Positions 26,405 through 35,305 are shown, counted from the first letter of the stretch. The stretch: DNA of 64,000 bases from Dyadobacter sp. CY347 (GCF_021502655.1 NZ_JAKFFT010000009.1:310001-374000); one strand, 5' to 3'. A program made the numbers and translations. The notes: generated from the sequence alone by a model not told the origin.

Positions 26405-27618
26405 CCGAGTCTCATTTTTTCTTGAAAAAGCGTTTTGAAACCCACTGCGCAGACAATGCTAAGAAAGATCAATGTAACCCACAGCACGTTGTAACCCCAA
26501 TGTGCCGCAATGTATGCGCCAGCGCCCGGGCCGATGATCTGCGCAACAGACTGTGACACAGAATAAGCAGCTGAATATTTTCCCCTGTTAAATTCCGAAG
26601 CGCGGCTCAGGACAAAAGTGCTGATATAAGGCAACGCGAGCATTTCCCCGATCGTAAAAAATATCACCGCAGCTGCCGCAAGAATGATCGGCGTACTGAT
26701 CGGAACGACCAGCATGCTGAAAGCCAGCGCACTAAAAACTGTCCCTGCAACCATAAAATAAGAATCCGGCCGCCGGTTTGCCAAATTTTGGATCAGGACC
26801 ATTTCGAAAAGAGCAATGATGAGCCCGTTCATTCCCAGCAAAATGCCGATCGTTGCTTCATGAATGTGCATTTGTTCTTTCCAATACACAGGTACGAGCC
26901 TGAATAACAGCACAAAGCAGATCATATAGAGCATCACAATCACCATAAACCGCACAAAAAGCATGTCTTTCCAGGGCGACTGCCCGATTACCCCGTTCTT
27001 ATTCTCACGATGAACTGACCGAACTAATTTCGCATTCGGCAGCAAAAACATGATCAATATGCCCGCCATAGCATACACGATTCCATCCACCCAAAATAAC
27101 AAGCTGTAATTGATCGCAGCTAAAATCCCGCCCACAGAAGTTCCAAAACCGAAGCCAATGTTCGTTGCAAGCCGGTTCAAGGCATAAGACCGGGTAAGAT
27201 TCTCAGGGGAAGAATAAGCGGCAACAGCCGTGCTATTTGCTGGTTTAAAAGCTTCCACGAAGAAACTGAGCAGAACGATGAGGAAACAAAGACCAGTAAA
27301 ATTGGTCACCATTCCAAAAAGAACGAACAATAATCCGCTGATAATGAGGCAAAAAATCTGCACAGGCCGAAAGCCCCAGATGTCTGTCAGGTAACCGCCC
27401 GCCATCCCGCCCAGGACTGAGCCTGCACCAAACAATGTGATGATCAATCCGGCATCCGCAATGCTGCGGTGCAGGCTTTGGGTAATGTACATACTCATGA
27501 ACGGAACCGCCATGTAACCGCAGCGGTTAACCAGAATAACCAGGCTCAGCAGCCAGGTTTCCCTGCTCAGTCCGCTGAATGAGACGCGATAGCTCTCAAT
27601 TATCTTGTTTAACATCAT
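26401..27618 (-). CDS. MFS transporter
   Basis: A 405-residue integral membrane protein with about 12 hydrophobic segments in two six-helix halves; loop 2-3 carries GSVLGGMAGGYLTDIWGFRPV, the conserved MFS G.xxD.xGR-like motif. The later PISTPIILAAAAVIFFTIGEMLALPYISTFV resembles multidrug-efflux type transporters. It begins 21 bases after the MocR-type regulator stop on the same strand, so the regulator and transporter are co-transcribed. The substrate is unknown; a link to vitamin B6-like compounds or amines is suggested only by the regulator family. Confidence 0.88.
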   Translation of the reverse strand: MMLNKIIESYRVSFSGLSRETWLLSLVILVNRCGYMAVPFMSMYITQSLHRSIADAGLIITLFGAGSVLGGMAGGYLTDIWGFRPVQIFCLIISGLLFVLFGMVTNFTGLCFLIVLLSFFVEAFKPANSTAVAAYSSPENLTRSYALNRLATNIGFGFGTSVGGILAAINYSLLFWVDGIVYAMAGILIMFLLPNAKLVRSVHRENKNGVIGQSPWKDMLFVRFMVIVMLYMICFVLLFRLVPVYWKEQMHIHEATIGILLGMNGLIIALFEMVLIQNLANRRPDSYFMVAGTVFSALAFSMLVVPISTPIILAAAAVIFFTIGEMLALPYISTFVLSRASEFNRGKYSAAYSVSQSVAQIIGPGAGAYIAAHWGYNVLWVTLIFLSIVCAVGFKTLFQEKMRLG

Positions 27619-27639
27619 TTGATTTCACGGCTAATTGGC

Positions 27640-29133
27640 TTACAAATCTCCCAATAAATTCCTGATTATCTCAACACTTTCTTCCAATTCCTGCGCATTG
27701 GAAGACGCAAAACCAAGTCGTATACTATTGCCCGGTGGCTCTTCAAAGACATTACCGGCGGGAATTCCCGAAGTTCCATTAGACATATAAAGATCCTTTT
27801 GCAAAGCTTTTTCCGCCAGTTTGATTAGATTAATATCCGGATTAAACTGCGTCCAGACCGCCATACCGCCATCCGGTACCTGAAATTTCACATTGTCACC
27901 GAGCTTACTTTTCAACAGGTCACAAAACAAATCCCTGCGCTGCTTATATATCCGGACAGACTTGCGCAAATGTCTCTGAATGACGCCCGTATGGAGCAAT
28001 TCAGCGACTGCATTTTCCAGCATCTGGTCGCCCTGCCGGTCAATGATCCGCCTTAATTTGGCCAAATAGGAAATCACATCCGCCGGCCCAACAAGATAGC
28101 CTACGCGAAAAGCAGGCGAAATCGTTTTGGTAAAAGAGCCGCAATACATGACCATTCCGGCCGGATCTGCGCCTGCAAGCGGCATCAATGGCTTGCTTAA
28201 ATAATGAAAATCACAATCATAATCGTCTTCGAATAGAATAAAACCATACTGTTCAGCCAGTTTCAGCAGGTTAAGCCGCCGATCCGCACGGAGGGCGACG
28301 GTTGTGGGATAATGGTGATGGGAAGTCACATAAACCAGCCTGATCGTTTGTTTTAGACATATTTTCTCCAATGCCGCAACATCTATCCCGTGCTCATCCG
28401 CAGGCAGCCGCAGCACATTCGCCCCCGCCTGAATAAAATTCATATTGGCACCAAACCAGCCGGGTGCGGACACCACCACATTATCCCCACTTTCCAGCAG
28501 GGCCGTGCTCACCAGATACAAACCCATAATCACGCCGCGCACAATCAGGATGTTGTCAGGCAACGTTTTCATCCCGCGGGTCTCGTTGAGGTAGGCCGAT
28601 AATTCCTCCCTTAGCCATGAAGAACCTTTGGTATCGCCGTAACCCAACCGAAAATAAGGATTTGCACCTAGTATTTGACTCCGGTAGGCCCTTGACAGAT
28701 CGTCCAGCGGCGCAAGCCGGGGATCGGGAAAACCGTCATCCAAATGCAATCGCGTGCTGCTGCGAAGAACGGCCCGGTCCAGATGTGGTGCTTGTTTAAA
28801 ACTGAAACCCGCTTTTGCGGCCGGTAGAATGGCCTTTTCGACATGAATATCTTTTTTGGAAAATTGGATTTCAGGCAAATGCTTCGCCACAAATGTGCCG
28901 TTCCCGGTGTGACTTTCGAGCCATCCCTGCGCGAGCAATTCGTCGTAAGCCTGCACAACCGTCCGTCTGTGCACTTTTAATAATGTTGCCAACTGCCTGG
29001 TGCTGAGCAACCTGTAACTATTTTGCAATGTGCCATTACGGATCAGTGCCATAAGCTGATTGGCAATTTGAAGATAAACGGGTTGCTTGCTACCCTTTTC
29101 AACTTGCAGCAAAGTGGACAGGACCTGCACCAT
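27640..29133 (-). CDS. MocR-type GntR/aminotransferase transcriptional regulator (PdxR-like)
   Basis: The protein (497 residues from ATG 29133) fuses an N-terminal winged helix of the GntR family (PVYLQIANQLMALIRNG, STRQLATLLKVHRRTVVQAYDELL, GWLESHTGNGTFV) to a fold-type I aminotransferase domain, with the PLP lysine in CGSFTKTISPAFRVGYLVG and FEDDYDCDF. MocR proteins bind PLP and often act with direct-repeat operators. The upstream Met at 29187 would add 18 residues absent from the family, so 29133 is preferred; two ATTGGACT direct repeats lie in the divergent region. It is followed by the MFS gene. Confidence 0.9.
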   Translation of the reverse strand: MVQVLSTLLQVEKGSKQPVYLQIANQLMALIRNGTLQNSYRLLSTRQLATLLKVHRRTVVQAYDELLAQGWLESHTGNGTFVAKHLPEIQFSKKDIHVEKAILPAAKAGFSFKQAPHLDRAVLRSSTRLHLDDGFPDPRLAPLDDLSRAYRSQILGANPYFRLGYGDTKGSSWLREELSAYLNETRGMKTLPDNILIVRGVIMGLYLVSTALLESGDNVVVSAPGWFGANMNFIQAGANVLRLPADEHGIDVAALEKICLKQTIRLVYVTSHHHYPTTVALRADRRLNLLKLAEQYGFILFEDDYDCDFHYLSKPLMPLAGADPAGMVMYCGSFTKTISPAFRVGYLVGPADVISYLAKLRRIIDRQGDQMLENAVAELLHTGVIQRHLRKSVRIYKQRRDLFCDLLKSKLGDNVKFQVPDGGMAVWTQFNPDINLIKLAEKALQKDLYMSNGTSGIPAGNVFEEPPGNSIRLGFASSNAQELEESVEIIRNLLGDL

Positions 29134-29134
29134 A

Positions 29135-29165
29135 ATTGGACTACGTAATTTCTGAATATTGGACT
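29135..29165. promoter_or_regulatory. Two direct repeats, candidate MocR operator
   Basis: ATTGGACT occurs at 29135-29142 and again at 29158-29165, a 23-bp period (about two helical turns), between the MocR start (29133) and the divergent flavoprotein start (29213). A related inverted ACCAAT lies at about 29175. Direct-repeat operators are known for MocR/PdxR regulators. The site is likely to control both divergent genes. Confidence 0.5.
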
Positions 29166-29212
29166 CTTTTGTGCAACCAATTACCACATAATTTTGTCAA
29201 AAACAAAACCAT

Positions 29213-29842
29213 ATGAACACTCCCCCATCCCATCTGTTGCCAAGCAGATTACCGAAGAGATCCACGTCCGACCACGAAGTGATCTGCTCCATCCTCGATG
29301 AAGCATTATTCTGCACCATCAGCTACTCCGTCGATAACAAGCCATTTTCCATCCCTACCGCATTCGTGCGTTATGAAGACAAAATTTACATTCACGGATC
29401 GGTAGGGAGCCATTTTATCAGGCAAATCGAAAACGGAATTCCGGTGTGTATTACCGTAATGCTGACTGACGCGCTCGTGGTGGCCAAATCTGCATTCAGT
29501 CATTCTGTCAATTACCGGTCTGTTATTATATTTTCAAACGCAGAAAAAGTTGAGGATTGGGATACCAAAAGAGCTGCATTTGAATGGCTTACGAATAAGA
29601 TCGTTCCGAACAGCTGGGATTATTTGCGTCCGATGAAGGATAGTGAAGTAAAGAAAACGACTGCATTGGCATTCTCACTCGACGAAGCCTGCGCGAAAAC
29701 GCGGTCTGGCATGCCGAAGGACGAAGAGGAGGATTTGGAACTGCCGATCTGGTCGGGGCTCATTCCCATCCAGACAAAATATCTTGCGCCGGTCGCTGAC
29801 GAGCTAAGCCAGAACATTCCGTTGCCGAAACATTTGGTTTAA
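29213..29842 (+). CDS. Pyridoxamine 5'-phosphate oxidase-family flavin-binding protein
   Basis: A 209-residue split-barrel flavoprotein: LDEALFCTISYSVDNKPFSIPTAFVRYEDKIYIHGSVGSHF matches the FMN-binding start of COG3467-type proteins (NimA/PNPOx-like), followed by the second strand block LVVAKSAFSHSVNYRSVIIFSNAE and a C-terminal KTRSGMPKDEEEDLELPIWSGLIPI segment. It probably binds FMN or a related cofactor in the cytosol; whether it oxidises a B6 vitamer, reduces nitro compounds or binds haem cannot be told. It is divergent from the MocR gene, the usual arrangement for a MocR target. Confidence 0.82.
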   Translation: MNTPPSHLLPSRLPKRSTSDHEVICSILDEALFCTISYSVDNKPFSIPTAFVRYEDKIYIHGSVGSHFIRQIENGIPVCITVMLTDALVVAKSAFSHSVNYRSVIIFSNAEKVEDWDTKRAAFEWLTNKIVPNSWDYLRPMKDSEVKKTTALAFSLDEACAKTRSGMPKDEEEDLELPIWSGLIPIQTKYLAPVADELSQNIPLPKHLV

Positions 29843-29864
29843 TCCGTGCAACCTTGGGTATAAT

Positions 29865-29895
29865 TTGCGCATCTTTCGGCCAGAAAGATGCCAAA
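29865..29895 (+). promoter_or_regulatory. Hairpin in the leader of a small gene
   Basis: GCATCTTTC (29869-29877) pairs perfectly with GAAAGATGC (29883-29891) over a 5-base loop; outer TTTG/CAAA can extend it with one bulge. No T-run follows, so it is unlikely to be a terminator. It lies 25 bases upstream of the small gene at 29917. Confidence 0.35.
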
Positions 29896-29916
29896 TGAAC
29901 CCAAACATTGCAAACC

Positions 29917-30150
29917 ATGACAGGAAAGGAAATTTTTGACCGTTGCCAACTGGCTGCCCTAAAAAACGGACTTGGTTCCCAGGAATTTCATTACGGGAAT
30001 GTCCTATATCAAGCGCTCCAACTGGAAGGAGAAGAAAAAATCTTCCAGCTATTGGAACAAGCCGAAAACTCAGGAAAACGAGTTGGCTTGGGTTATTCCG
30101 CGGACGGGTTTAAGGGAATCAATGATCCCGATATTGCAATTTTGGTTTGA
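29917..30150 (+). CDS. Small protein of unknown function
   Basis: From ATG 29917 the product has 77 residues: MTGKEIFDRCQLAALKNGLG ... KIFQLLEQAENSGKRVGLGYSADGFKGINDPDIAILV. It is an acidic alpha/beta protein without signal or membrane segments. I do not recognise a family. A nearby TTG (29908) is a less likely start. It stands alone between the flavoprotein gene and the 3' end of the convergent FG-GAP gene; a hairpin lies in its leader. Confidence 0.5.
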   Translation: MTGKEIFDRCQLAALKNGLGSQEFHYGNVLYQALQLEGEEKIFQLLEQAENSGKRVGLGYSADGFKGINDPDIAILV

Positions 30151-30220
30151 GAGTGGGATTTAAAAAAACAGCAATGCTTGAAGGTTATTCTGAATTTCTT
30201 TTCACAATTATCTTATAAAA

Positions 30221-30247
30221 ATAGAAAACCCTCCTAAACTTAGAAGG
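30221..30247 (-). terminator. Probable terminator of the FG-GAP gene
   Basis: Read on the minus strand, CCTTCTAA and TTAGGAGG (30247-30230) form an 8-bp stem with one G-T pair over a 2-base loop, followed by GTTTTC (30229-30224). It lies 35 bases beyond the FG-GAP gene's stop. The tract is short, so the call is moderate. Confidence 0.45.
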
Positions 30248-30281
30248 ATCTTCTATTCGTGTCTCTCAACACTACATTACA

Positions 30282-33200
30282 TTATTTTTCAATGACCACT
30301 TTCCGTGTGCTGGTGGAACCATCAGGATAAGTAATCAACAAAATATAATTCCCCGCGACAACATTTCGTACATCAATTTCCGAAACTGCACCCAACGATC
30401 GATATACAGACCGGCCTTGAACGGTTAGCAGCTGCACACCTTTGACCTCTTGCAAACCATCACTTTCCAACACTAGCCGATCAGATGCCGGATTGGGATA
30501 TACGTAAAACATTTTTCCTGTCTTCCCAGCCATCGACTCACTAACTTTCCGCTTCACCGTTTCCGACATATCATCCACCACATCCTCCGGCGCAGGCGCA
30601 CTGCTATTACCCAGAAGATAGGCAGGCAAGTAACGCCACGGACCATAAAGCTGACCAGTCAAAGCCAACGCAGGATCATACTTCACCCGCACCCGAACCT
30701 TTGTAGAAGGTCCCTGCTTAGCAATAACACTCTTCAACTCAGTCCCAGTCAGCCCCAGACTCGCATAGGCATTCTGCGAACCAGATGACATTGTGCTATT
30801 CGTAATCACATTATTCGCCCCCTTCGAAAACCCCTGCCCGCTAGCCTTTGTTTCCCACACCAACTTGCCTTTGTTTCTGCCCAGGAAAGATTTAGCGTAA
30901 AAGCCAGCACCGAAGTTGTTTTTGGCTTTTTGGGTTTGGTTGATCGGGGTTGTGAGGTTGGAGTTGTAGAGGCGGAGGTTGTTTTGGAGGCCTCGGTTTT
31001 TATTACCATAGAAAACGAAAGCTGCACCTTCGTCTATTTGACCTTTACTATATTCACGTGATCCGATAATGATGTCGTCATAGCCATCCCCGTTGATATC
31101 ACCCGCTCCGGCGACTGAGCTTCCCATTAAAGCGTTGTCTTGATTTCCCTCTATCATTAGTGAATAAGTTGGGTTAACTCCGACAGATGATCCATTGAAC
31201 AAGAATGCTGCGCCTTCGTCAAGATGGCTATCCGAGTAAAACAAGGATCCAACAACTAGATCTGCATACCCATCTCCATTAATATCTCCTGGAATCCCAA
31301 CATTACCCATCCATCCATTGATCCGATTACTCTCCAAAATTTGTGGACTTTTATCAAATCCATTAATTGATCCATAGTAAATGAAGACTGCGCCTTCTGA
31401 GTGTTGACCATTTGAGTACTCGGGTGCTCCAAGCGCCAGATCGAAATATCCGTCACCATTCAAATCCCCAACTTCGATGGAACTACCCATGCCTGAATTT
31501 TCCCGATTGCTTTCAACTATTGTTTTTAAGTTAATGTTAAGCCCAACTGCAGAACCATAATATATGTAGACAGCACCCTCATTAGATTCACCATTACTAT
31601 AGTAAGTGCTCCCAACAATGACATCTCCGTAACCATCATTATTAATATCACCTCCACCTGAGACCTCGTTACCGTAGTTGCACCAGTTCCCACATGCATT
31701 TGCTGTTAATATTATGTTTGCTGCGTCTTTATTAATTCCATTTGGAGAACCGTGGTAAACAAAAGCCGCACCTTGATCTGCTGGTAACGATACGAGCAAG
31801 CCTGGTGACCCAATTATTATATCACTGAAACCATCACCATTGACATCTCCAACACAGGACACAGAATTTCCAAAGTAAGCGTCATCTTCCTGCTTTCCAT
31901 ATATAATCGTCTTAATATTGCTGTTGATGCCTGCCGGTGATCCTGTATAAAGAAAAACTGCCCCAGCATCGTTTCCACCAAAAAGCGGTATGCCTACAAT
32001 GAGATCACCATAGCCATCTCCATTTATATCTCCGGCTGATGAAGTACTTCCCATCGAGGCATTCTCTTGATTACTTTCCAAAATTTGATTTGGAACAACG
32101 TCAAGTCCCGCAGCAGATCCATGAAATATAAAGATTGCCCCTTCTGATGTCTGGCCATTGTCATAATAGAAAGCCGATATGGCTACGTCACCATAACCAT
32201 CACCATTCAAATCGCCAGCGCTGGAAACATAACTACCGAACATGGCCCCTGGCTGGTTAATTTCTAAGTGTAGTCCAAGACTTGCTGAAACCCCCTCTGC
32301 CATCCCAAACCAAACAAAAGCCGCACCCTCATCCCCCTGCCCCTTATCATACAATATCGCCCCAACCAGCACGTCGCTATAACCATCCCCATTCACATCC
32401 CCCGCGCTGCTGACGTTGCTGCCAAACTGGGCGCCGGCTTGGTTGCCTTCCAATATTGATACAGGTGTCGCTGATAGACCAGTTGCTGACCCTTGGTAAA
32501 TGAATGCTGCACCTTCATTATTTTGGCCATTATCATAAAACATGGCTCCAACGATCACGTCGGCATAGCCGTCGCCATTAACATCACCTGCGCTGGCTAC
32601 CGAGTAGCCCATTTGCGCTTCGGCCTGGTTTTTTTCCAGGACAATGGCTGCGGCAATATTTACTCCCTGCGCCGAACCATAATGGACAAATGCAGCACCT
32701 TCATTGGTTTGCCCTTTGTCATACATGCTGGCCCCGACAACGATGTCGCTATAACCATCGCCATTCACATCGCCTGCAGAAGCAACCGAATGTCCCAGAT
32801 ATGCATTGGCTTGATTACTTCCCAGCACCGTTGCCACAGCACCGGAGCTGATGCCTAGTGCTGAGCCGTGGTAAATGAAAACCGCGCCTTCGTCAGCTTG
32901 TCCCTTGTCAAATAAGCGGGCCCCTACCAGGATATCACTGTAACCGTCACCGTTTACGTCTCCCGCCCCGGTGGCGCAGAAGCCGAACATGGCATTGGGC
33001 TGGTTTTGTTCGATGAGCACCGGGGTTGTATTCAGCCCGGCTGCCGAGCCGTGGTAGACAAACACAACCCCTTCCTTGGACTGTCCATTGCTGTATGCCC
33101 TGGCGCTAACGACCACATCGCTGTAACCATCGCCATTGACATCCCCGGCCAGGCCGACGGCATTGCCCATGTTTGCTTCCGGCTGGTTGCTTTCCAGTAC

Positions 33201-34373
33201 AAGCGATGGCGCCTTGCTGATGCCTTGCGCTGAACCATAATAGACAAATGCAGCGCCCTCATTGTTTTGCCCATTCTTAAACATATGTGCGCCAATGATA
33301 ATGTCGCTGAAACCGTCCTTGTTAATGTCGCCGGCAGAAGAGACAAAGGCGCCGAAGCGTGCGTCTTTCTGGTTGGCTTCCAGAATAACAGGCGCTGCTG
33401 TGTTGATGCCCGAAGCGCTTCCATTGTAGAGAAAAACCACCCCCTCATTTGATTCACCATTGTCATACATAGATGCAGCAACCATTACATCGCTATAACC
33501 ATCACCATTCACATCGCCCGCACTGGCCACAACGCCGCCCATCCAGGCATTCAACTGGTTGCTCTCAACCATTGCATTGGCATTGGCCGCGTTCCCATTT
33601 ACTACGATGGGATCAATGGTTACCGGGTAAGCGGCTTGCAGGACGTTGACACTCAGCATAACCAGGCCATCTTCATATTTTAATGTCGCTGGCAGCGTCT
33701 TACCGTCTGCATCCCAGCATTTAATGTCTTTGTAAATTAGACTGCCCGTAACCTGGCCTTTCTCATTTTCAGAATAAAATTGGAGCTCATTATTTTCAAG
33801 GTCTTTAATTTTTAAACCCTTCGCCGACAGCCTTACCTGCAATTCCTTGGTGGCTTTTGGTGCAGACTTTATGATAAAGTTCTGACGAACACCTTCTTCG
33901 TTGTTGACGAATTCTTCTGTGAAGCCCTTATGCTTAATTTGAAGTTTGTTATCTGCATGGTCAAGTGCTGCATCGGGCTGTGGCGCAAGGAGTTTATTGC
34001 CATCCGCATAAACGCCTTCGTTGGTGAGCCTTAAGGAAAAGTTATAGCCTGCCGAATCGACACGGTTGTTTACAGTCAGCTGGCCTGGCTTGTAGTAGGC
34101 CCGCAGGCCATGCTTGCGGTTCGGGCTTTGCAATGTTTTCTTTTCTTCGTCATAGGAAATATTGTATTCCCGTTTGGCCAGGCTTTGCTGAATGCCGCCT
34201 ATGGTGCTGTCGTGGACGACGCGCTGTTTATTTGGAACACTTATCGCTTTAACTGCGCCAGGCCGGTCCGGGATGTGTTTGCCGGATGCTTGCTCCTGTA
34301 TTTTAACTACATAGGCCGCAGCCAATAGTAGAAAGACAATCCCGTAAATGCCTCTTTTGTAATGCTGTTTCAT
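30282..34373 (-). CDS. Very large secreted FG-GAP repeat protein with T9SS sorting domain
   Basis: The protein has 1363 residues if translated from the ATG at 34373, which begins a signal peptide (MKQHYKRGIYGIVFLLLAAAYVV); the in-frame start at 34430 would bury it. The N-terminal ~260 residues are beta-rich. The centre holds 14 FG-GAP/VCBS-like repeats, each with a calcium-binding D.NGDG..D loop (such as GDVNGDGYSDV), the fold of integrin-alpha beta-propellers; fourteen would make two seven-bladed propellers. The end is a T9SS type A domain (VYPNPASDRLVLES ... GNYILLITYPDGSTSTRKVVIEK). It should be displayed on or released from the cell surface, with adhesion or glycan-binding inferred only. 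It is monocistronic. Confidence 0.88.
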   Translation of the reverse strand: MKQHYKRGIYGIVFLLLAAAYVVKIQEQASGKHIPDRPGAVKAISVPNKQRVVHDSTIGGIQQSLAKREYNISYDEEKKTLQSPNRKHGLRAYYKPGQLTVNNRVDSAGYNFSLRLTNEGVYADGNKLLAPQPDAALDHADNKLQIKHKGFTEEFVNNEEGVRQNFIIKSAPKATKELQVRLSAKGLKIKDLENNELQFYSENEKGQVTGSLIYKDIKCWDADGKTLPATLKYEDGLVMLSVNVLQAAYPVTIDPIVVNGNAANANAMVESNQLNAWMGGVVASAGDVNGDGYSDVMVAASMYDNGESNEGVVFLYNGSASGINTAAPVILEANQKDARFGAFVSSAGDINKDGFSDIIIGAHMFKNGQNNEGAAFVYYGSAQGISKAPSLVLESNQPEANMGNAVGLAGDVNGDGYSDVVVSARAYSNGQSKEGVVFVYHGSAAGLNTTPVLIEQNQPNAMFGFCATGAGDVNGDGYSDILVGARLFDKGQADEGAVFIYHGSALGISSGAVATVLGSNQANAYLGHSVASAGDVNGDGYSDIVVGASMYDKGQTNEGAAFVHYGSAQGVNIAAAIVLEKNQAEAQMGYSVASAGDVNGDGYADVIVGAMFYDNGQNNEGAAFIYQGSATGLSATPVSILEGNQAGAQFGSNVSSAGDVNGDGYSDVLVGAILYDKGQGDEGAAFVWFGMAEGVSASLGLHLEINQPGAMFGSYVSSAGDLNGDGYGDVAISAFYYDNGQTSEGAIFIFHGSAAGLDVVPNQILESNQENASMGSTSSAGDINGDGYGDLIVGIPLFGGNDAGAVFLYTGSPAGINSNIKTIIYGKQEDDAYFGNSVSCVGDVNGDGFSDIIIGSPGLLVSLPADQGAAFVYHGSPNGINKDAANIILTANACGNWCNYGNEVSGGGDINNDGYGDVIVGSTYYSNGESNEGAVYIYYGSAVGLNINLKTIVESNRENSGMGSSIEVGDLNGDGYFDLALGAPEYSNGQHSEGAVFIYYGSINGFDKSPQILESNRINGWMGNVGIPGDINGDGYADLVVGSLFYSDSHLDEGAAFLFNGSSVGVNPTYSLMIEGNQDNALMGSSVAGAGDINGDGYDDIIIGSREYSKGQIDEGAAFVFYGNKNRGLQNNLRLYNSNLTTPINQTQKAKNNFGAGFYAKSFLGRNKGKLVWETKASGQGFSKGANNVITNSTMSSGSQNAYASLGLTGTELKSVIAKQGPSTKVRVRVKYDPALALTGQLYGPWRYLPAYLLGNSSAPAPEDVVDDMSETVKRKVSESMAGKTGKMFYVYPNPASDRLVLESDGLQEVKGVQLLTVQGRSVYRSLGAVSEIDVRNVVAGNYILLITYPDGSTSTRKVVIEK
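31060..33540 (-). repeat. Fourteen FG-GAP coding repeats
   Basis: Fourteen units of roughly 60 residues each centre on a GD-x-N-x-DG-x-x-D loop; coordinates are approximate. The seven N-terminal units (about 32300-33540) are similar to one another and richer in G+C, while the seven C-terminal ones (about 31060-32300) are more diverged and AT-rich. Confidence 0.8.
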
Positions 34374-34479
34374 GGTCTGAATTTTAGGGTTATAAAAAAA
34401 TCCGCAGGCAACATTAAGCCACCTCCGCAAATTTTATTAAACCCGAATTATCCAAAGCAAACCAATGAACGAACGGTAA

Positions 34480-34515
34480 GGTCATTTACCAGAAGGTAAA
34501 GTGGCCTGGTTTTTT
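34480..34515 (+). terminator. Terminator-like hairpin with T-run, orphan
   Basis: GGTCATTTACC (34480-34490) and GGTAAAGTGGCC (34495-34506) fold over an AGAA loop with one bulged base, followed 3 bases later by six T (34510-34515). On the plus strand it has no gene just upstream, since the FG-GAP gene runs the other way. It ends 30 bases before the ATG at 34545, so it may be an attenuator or end a short untranslated transcript. Confidence 0.45.
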
Positions 34516-34544
34516 GAGTAAATTTCTAAACAAGAAAAAACAAT

Positions 34545-34811
34545 ATGAACACAAAACAAGATATTAAGAGAGACCTTGAAGAACGAATTCTTTCGAAACG
34601 CCAGCAGATCGAATTTGATAGAAAAAATTTGAGCTTAGAAACTGAGTTTTCGCAGGAAAACCGGGAAAATCCAGAGGTAATGGAGGAAGCAAAAAACTAT
34701 GATGATCCAACTGAAAGCGTGCTGGAAACAGATGAAGTGAAGGCACTCAGGACAGCCGAAAACGACCTGAATGAACTGATGAAGCAACTACAAGAATTTA
34801 ATAAAGGTTAA
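34545..34811 (+). CDS. Small charged helical protein of unknown function
   Basis: An 88-residue protein that is mostly charged helix: KQDIKRDLEERILSKRQQIEFDRKNLSLE ... DEVKALRTAENDLNELMKQLQEFN. The two ends have heptad-like spacing, so an antiparallel coiled-coil hairpin of the GreA/DksA type is conceivable, but no family motif (such as a Cys4 site) is visible. There is no signal peptide. Its stop shares 4 bases with the convergent gene at 34808. Confidence 0.6.
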   Translation: MNTKQDIKRDLEERILSKRQQIEFDRKNLSLETEFSQENRENPEVMEEAKNYDDPTESVLETDEVKALRTAENDLNELMKQLQEFNKG

Positions 34812-35086
34812 AACGAACAAATCCGTTCTTCCAGGAATGTTTTATTCCGAACGAGCTCTGAAACCACCTCGTTCCATTTACCCGGGTCATTATGAAACGG
34901 GTCGTAATCAACATGCAGACGGCCCACTACGCCGAACAAATTAGCCGGCTTAACACGTAATTTAGAAACCAGCCCTAAGACATTAAATACGTTCAAAATC
35001 TCGTGCGCAGTGTTGTACGAGTAACTATGTGTGGTGCAAAAAACAAGTGCCCCGTCTTTATAATGGCACTCTATGTGATTTTTCAT
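34808..35086 (-). CDS. Small protein of unknown function
   Basis: From ATG 35086 the product has 92 residues (MKNHIECHYKDGALVFCTTHSYSYNTAHEILNVFN...). It looks globular, alpha/beta, with Cys and His residues at C7, H8, C17 and H20, and ends FLEERICSF. I recognise no family. The TTG at 35098 would add four residues and is less likely. A -7-like TAAATTTG lies on the minus strand at 35165-35158, inside a nested inverted repeat (35089-35199). Confidence 0.5.
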   Translation of the reverse strand: MKNHIECHYKDGALVFCTTHSYSYNTAHEILNVFNVLGLVSKLRVKPANLFGVVGRLHVDYDPFHNDPGKWNEVVSELVRNKTFLEERICSF

Positions 35087-35088
35087 GG

Positions 35089-35199
35089 CTGTATTCAAAA
35101 GTTTTTTCTAATTACCAAATATCATACCACGGGTCTCTATTACCAGTTTAATACTCTCAAATTTAGACGAACACCCGTGGTTATGTTTTTTGAATACAG
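35089..35199. repeat. Nested inverted repeat around a promoter
   Basis: Two perfect inverted repeats share a centre: CTGTATTCAAAA (35089-35100) with TTTTGAATACAG (35188-35199), and inside it ACCACGGGT (35126-35134) with ACCCGTGGT (35173-35181). The arms are unequally spaced (25 bases on the left, 6 on the right), so this is not a simple hairpin. A minus-strand TAAATTTG (35158-35165) lies between the inner arms, just upstream of the small gene at 35086. Confidence 0.65.
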
Positions 35200-35305
35200 T
35201 AAAAAAATGATGGGCATGCGCATATCCCAATATGTGGGCTACTTCTTCCACAGATAGCGCAGGTCTTGCGAAATAATTTTACAAACTCGACAGAGTAAAT
35301 TCAGG

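Noticed and set aside
31060-33540. Regularly spaced repeats resembling an array
   Set aside because: The period is about 190 bp and follows codon boundaries of FG-GAP protein repeats; units are not the short identical repeats of CRISPR.
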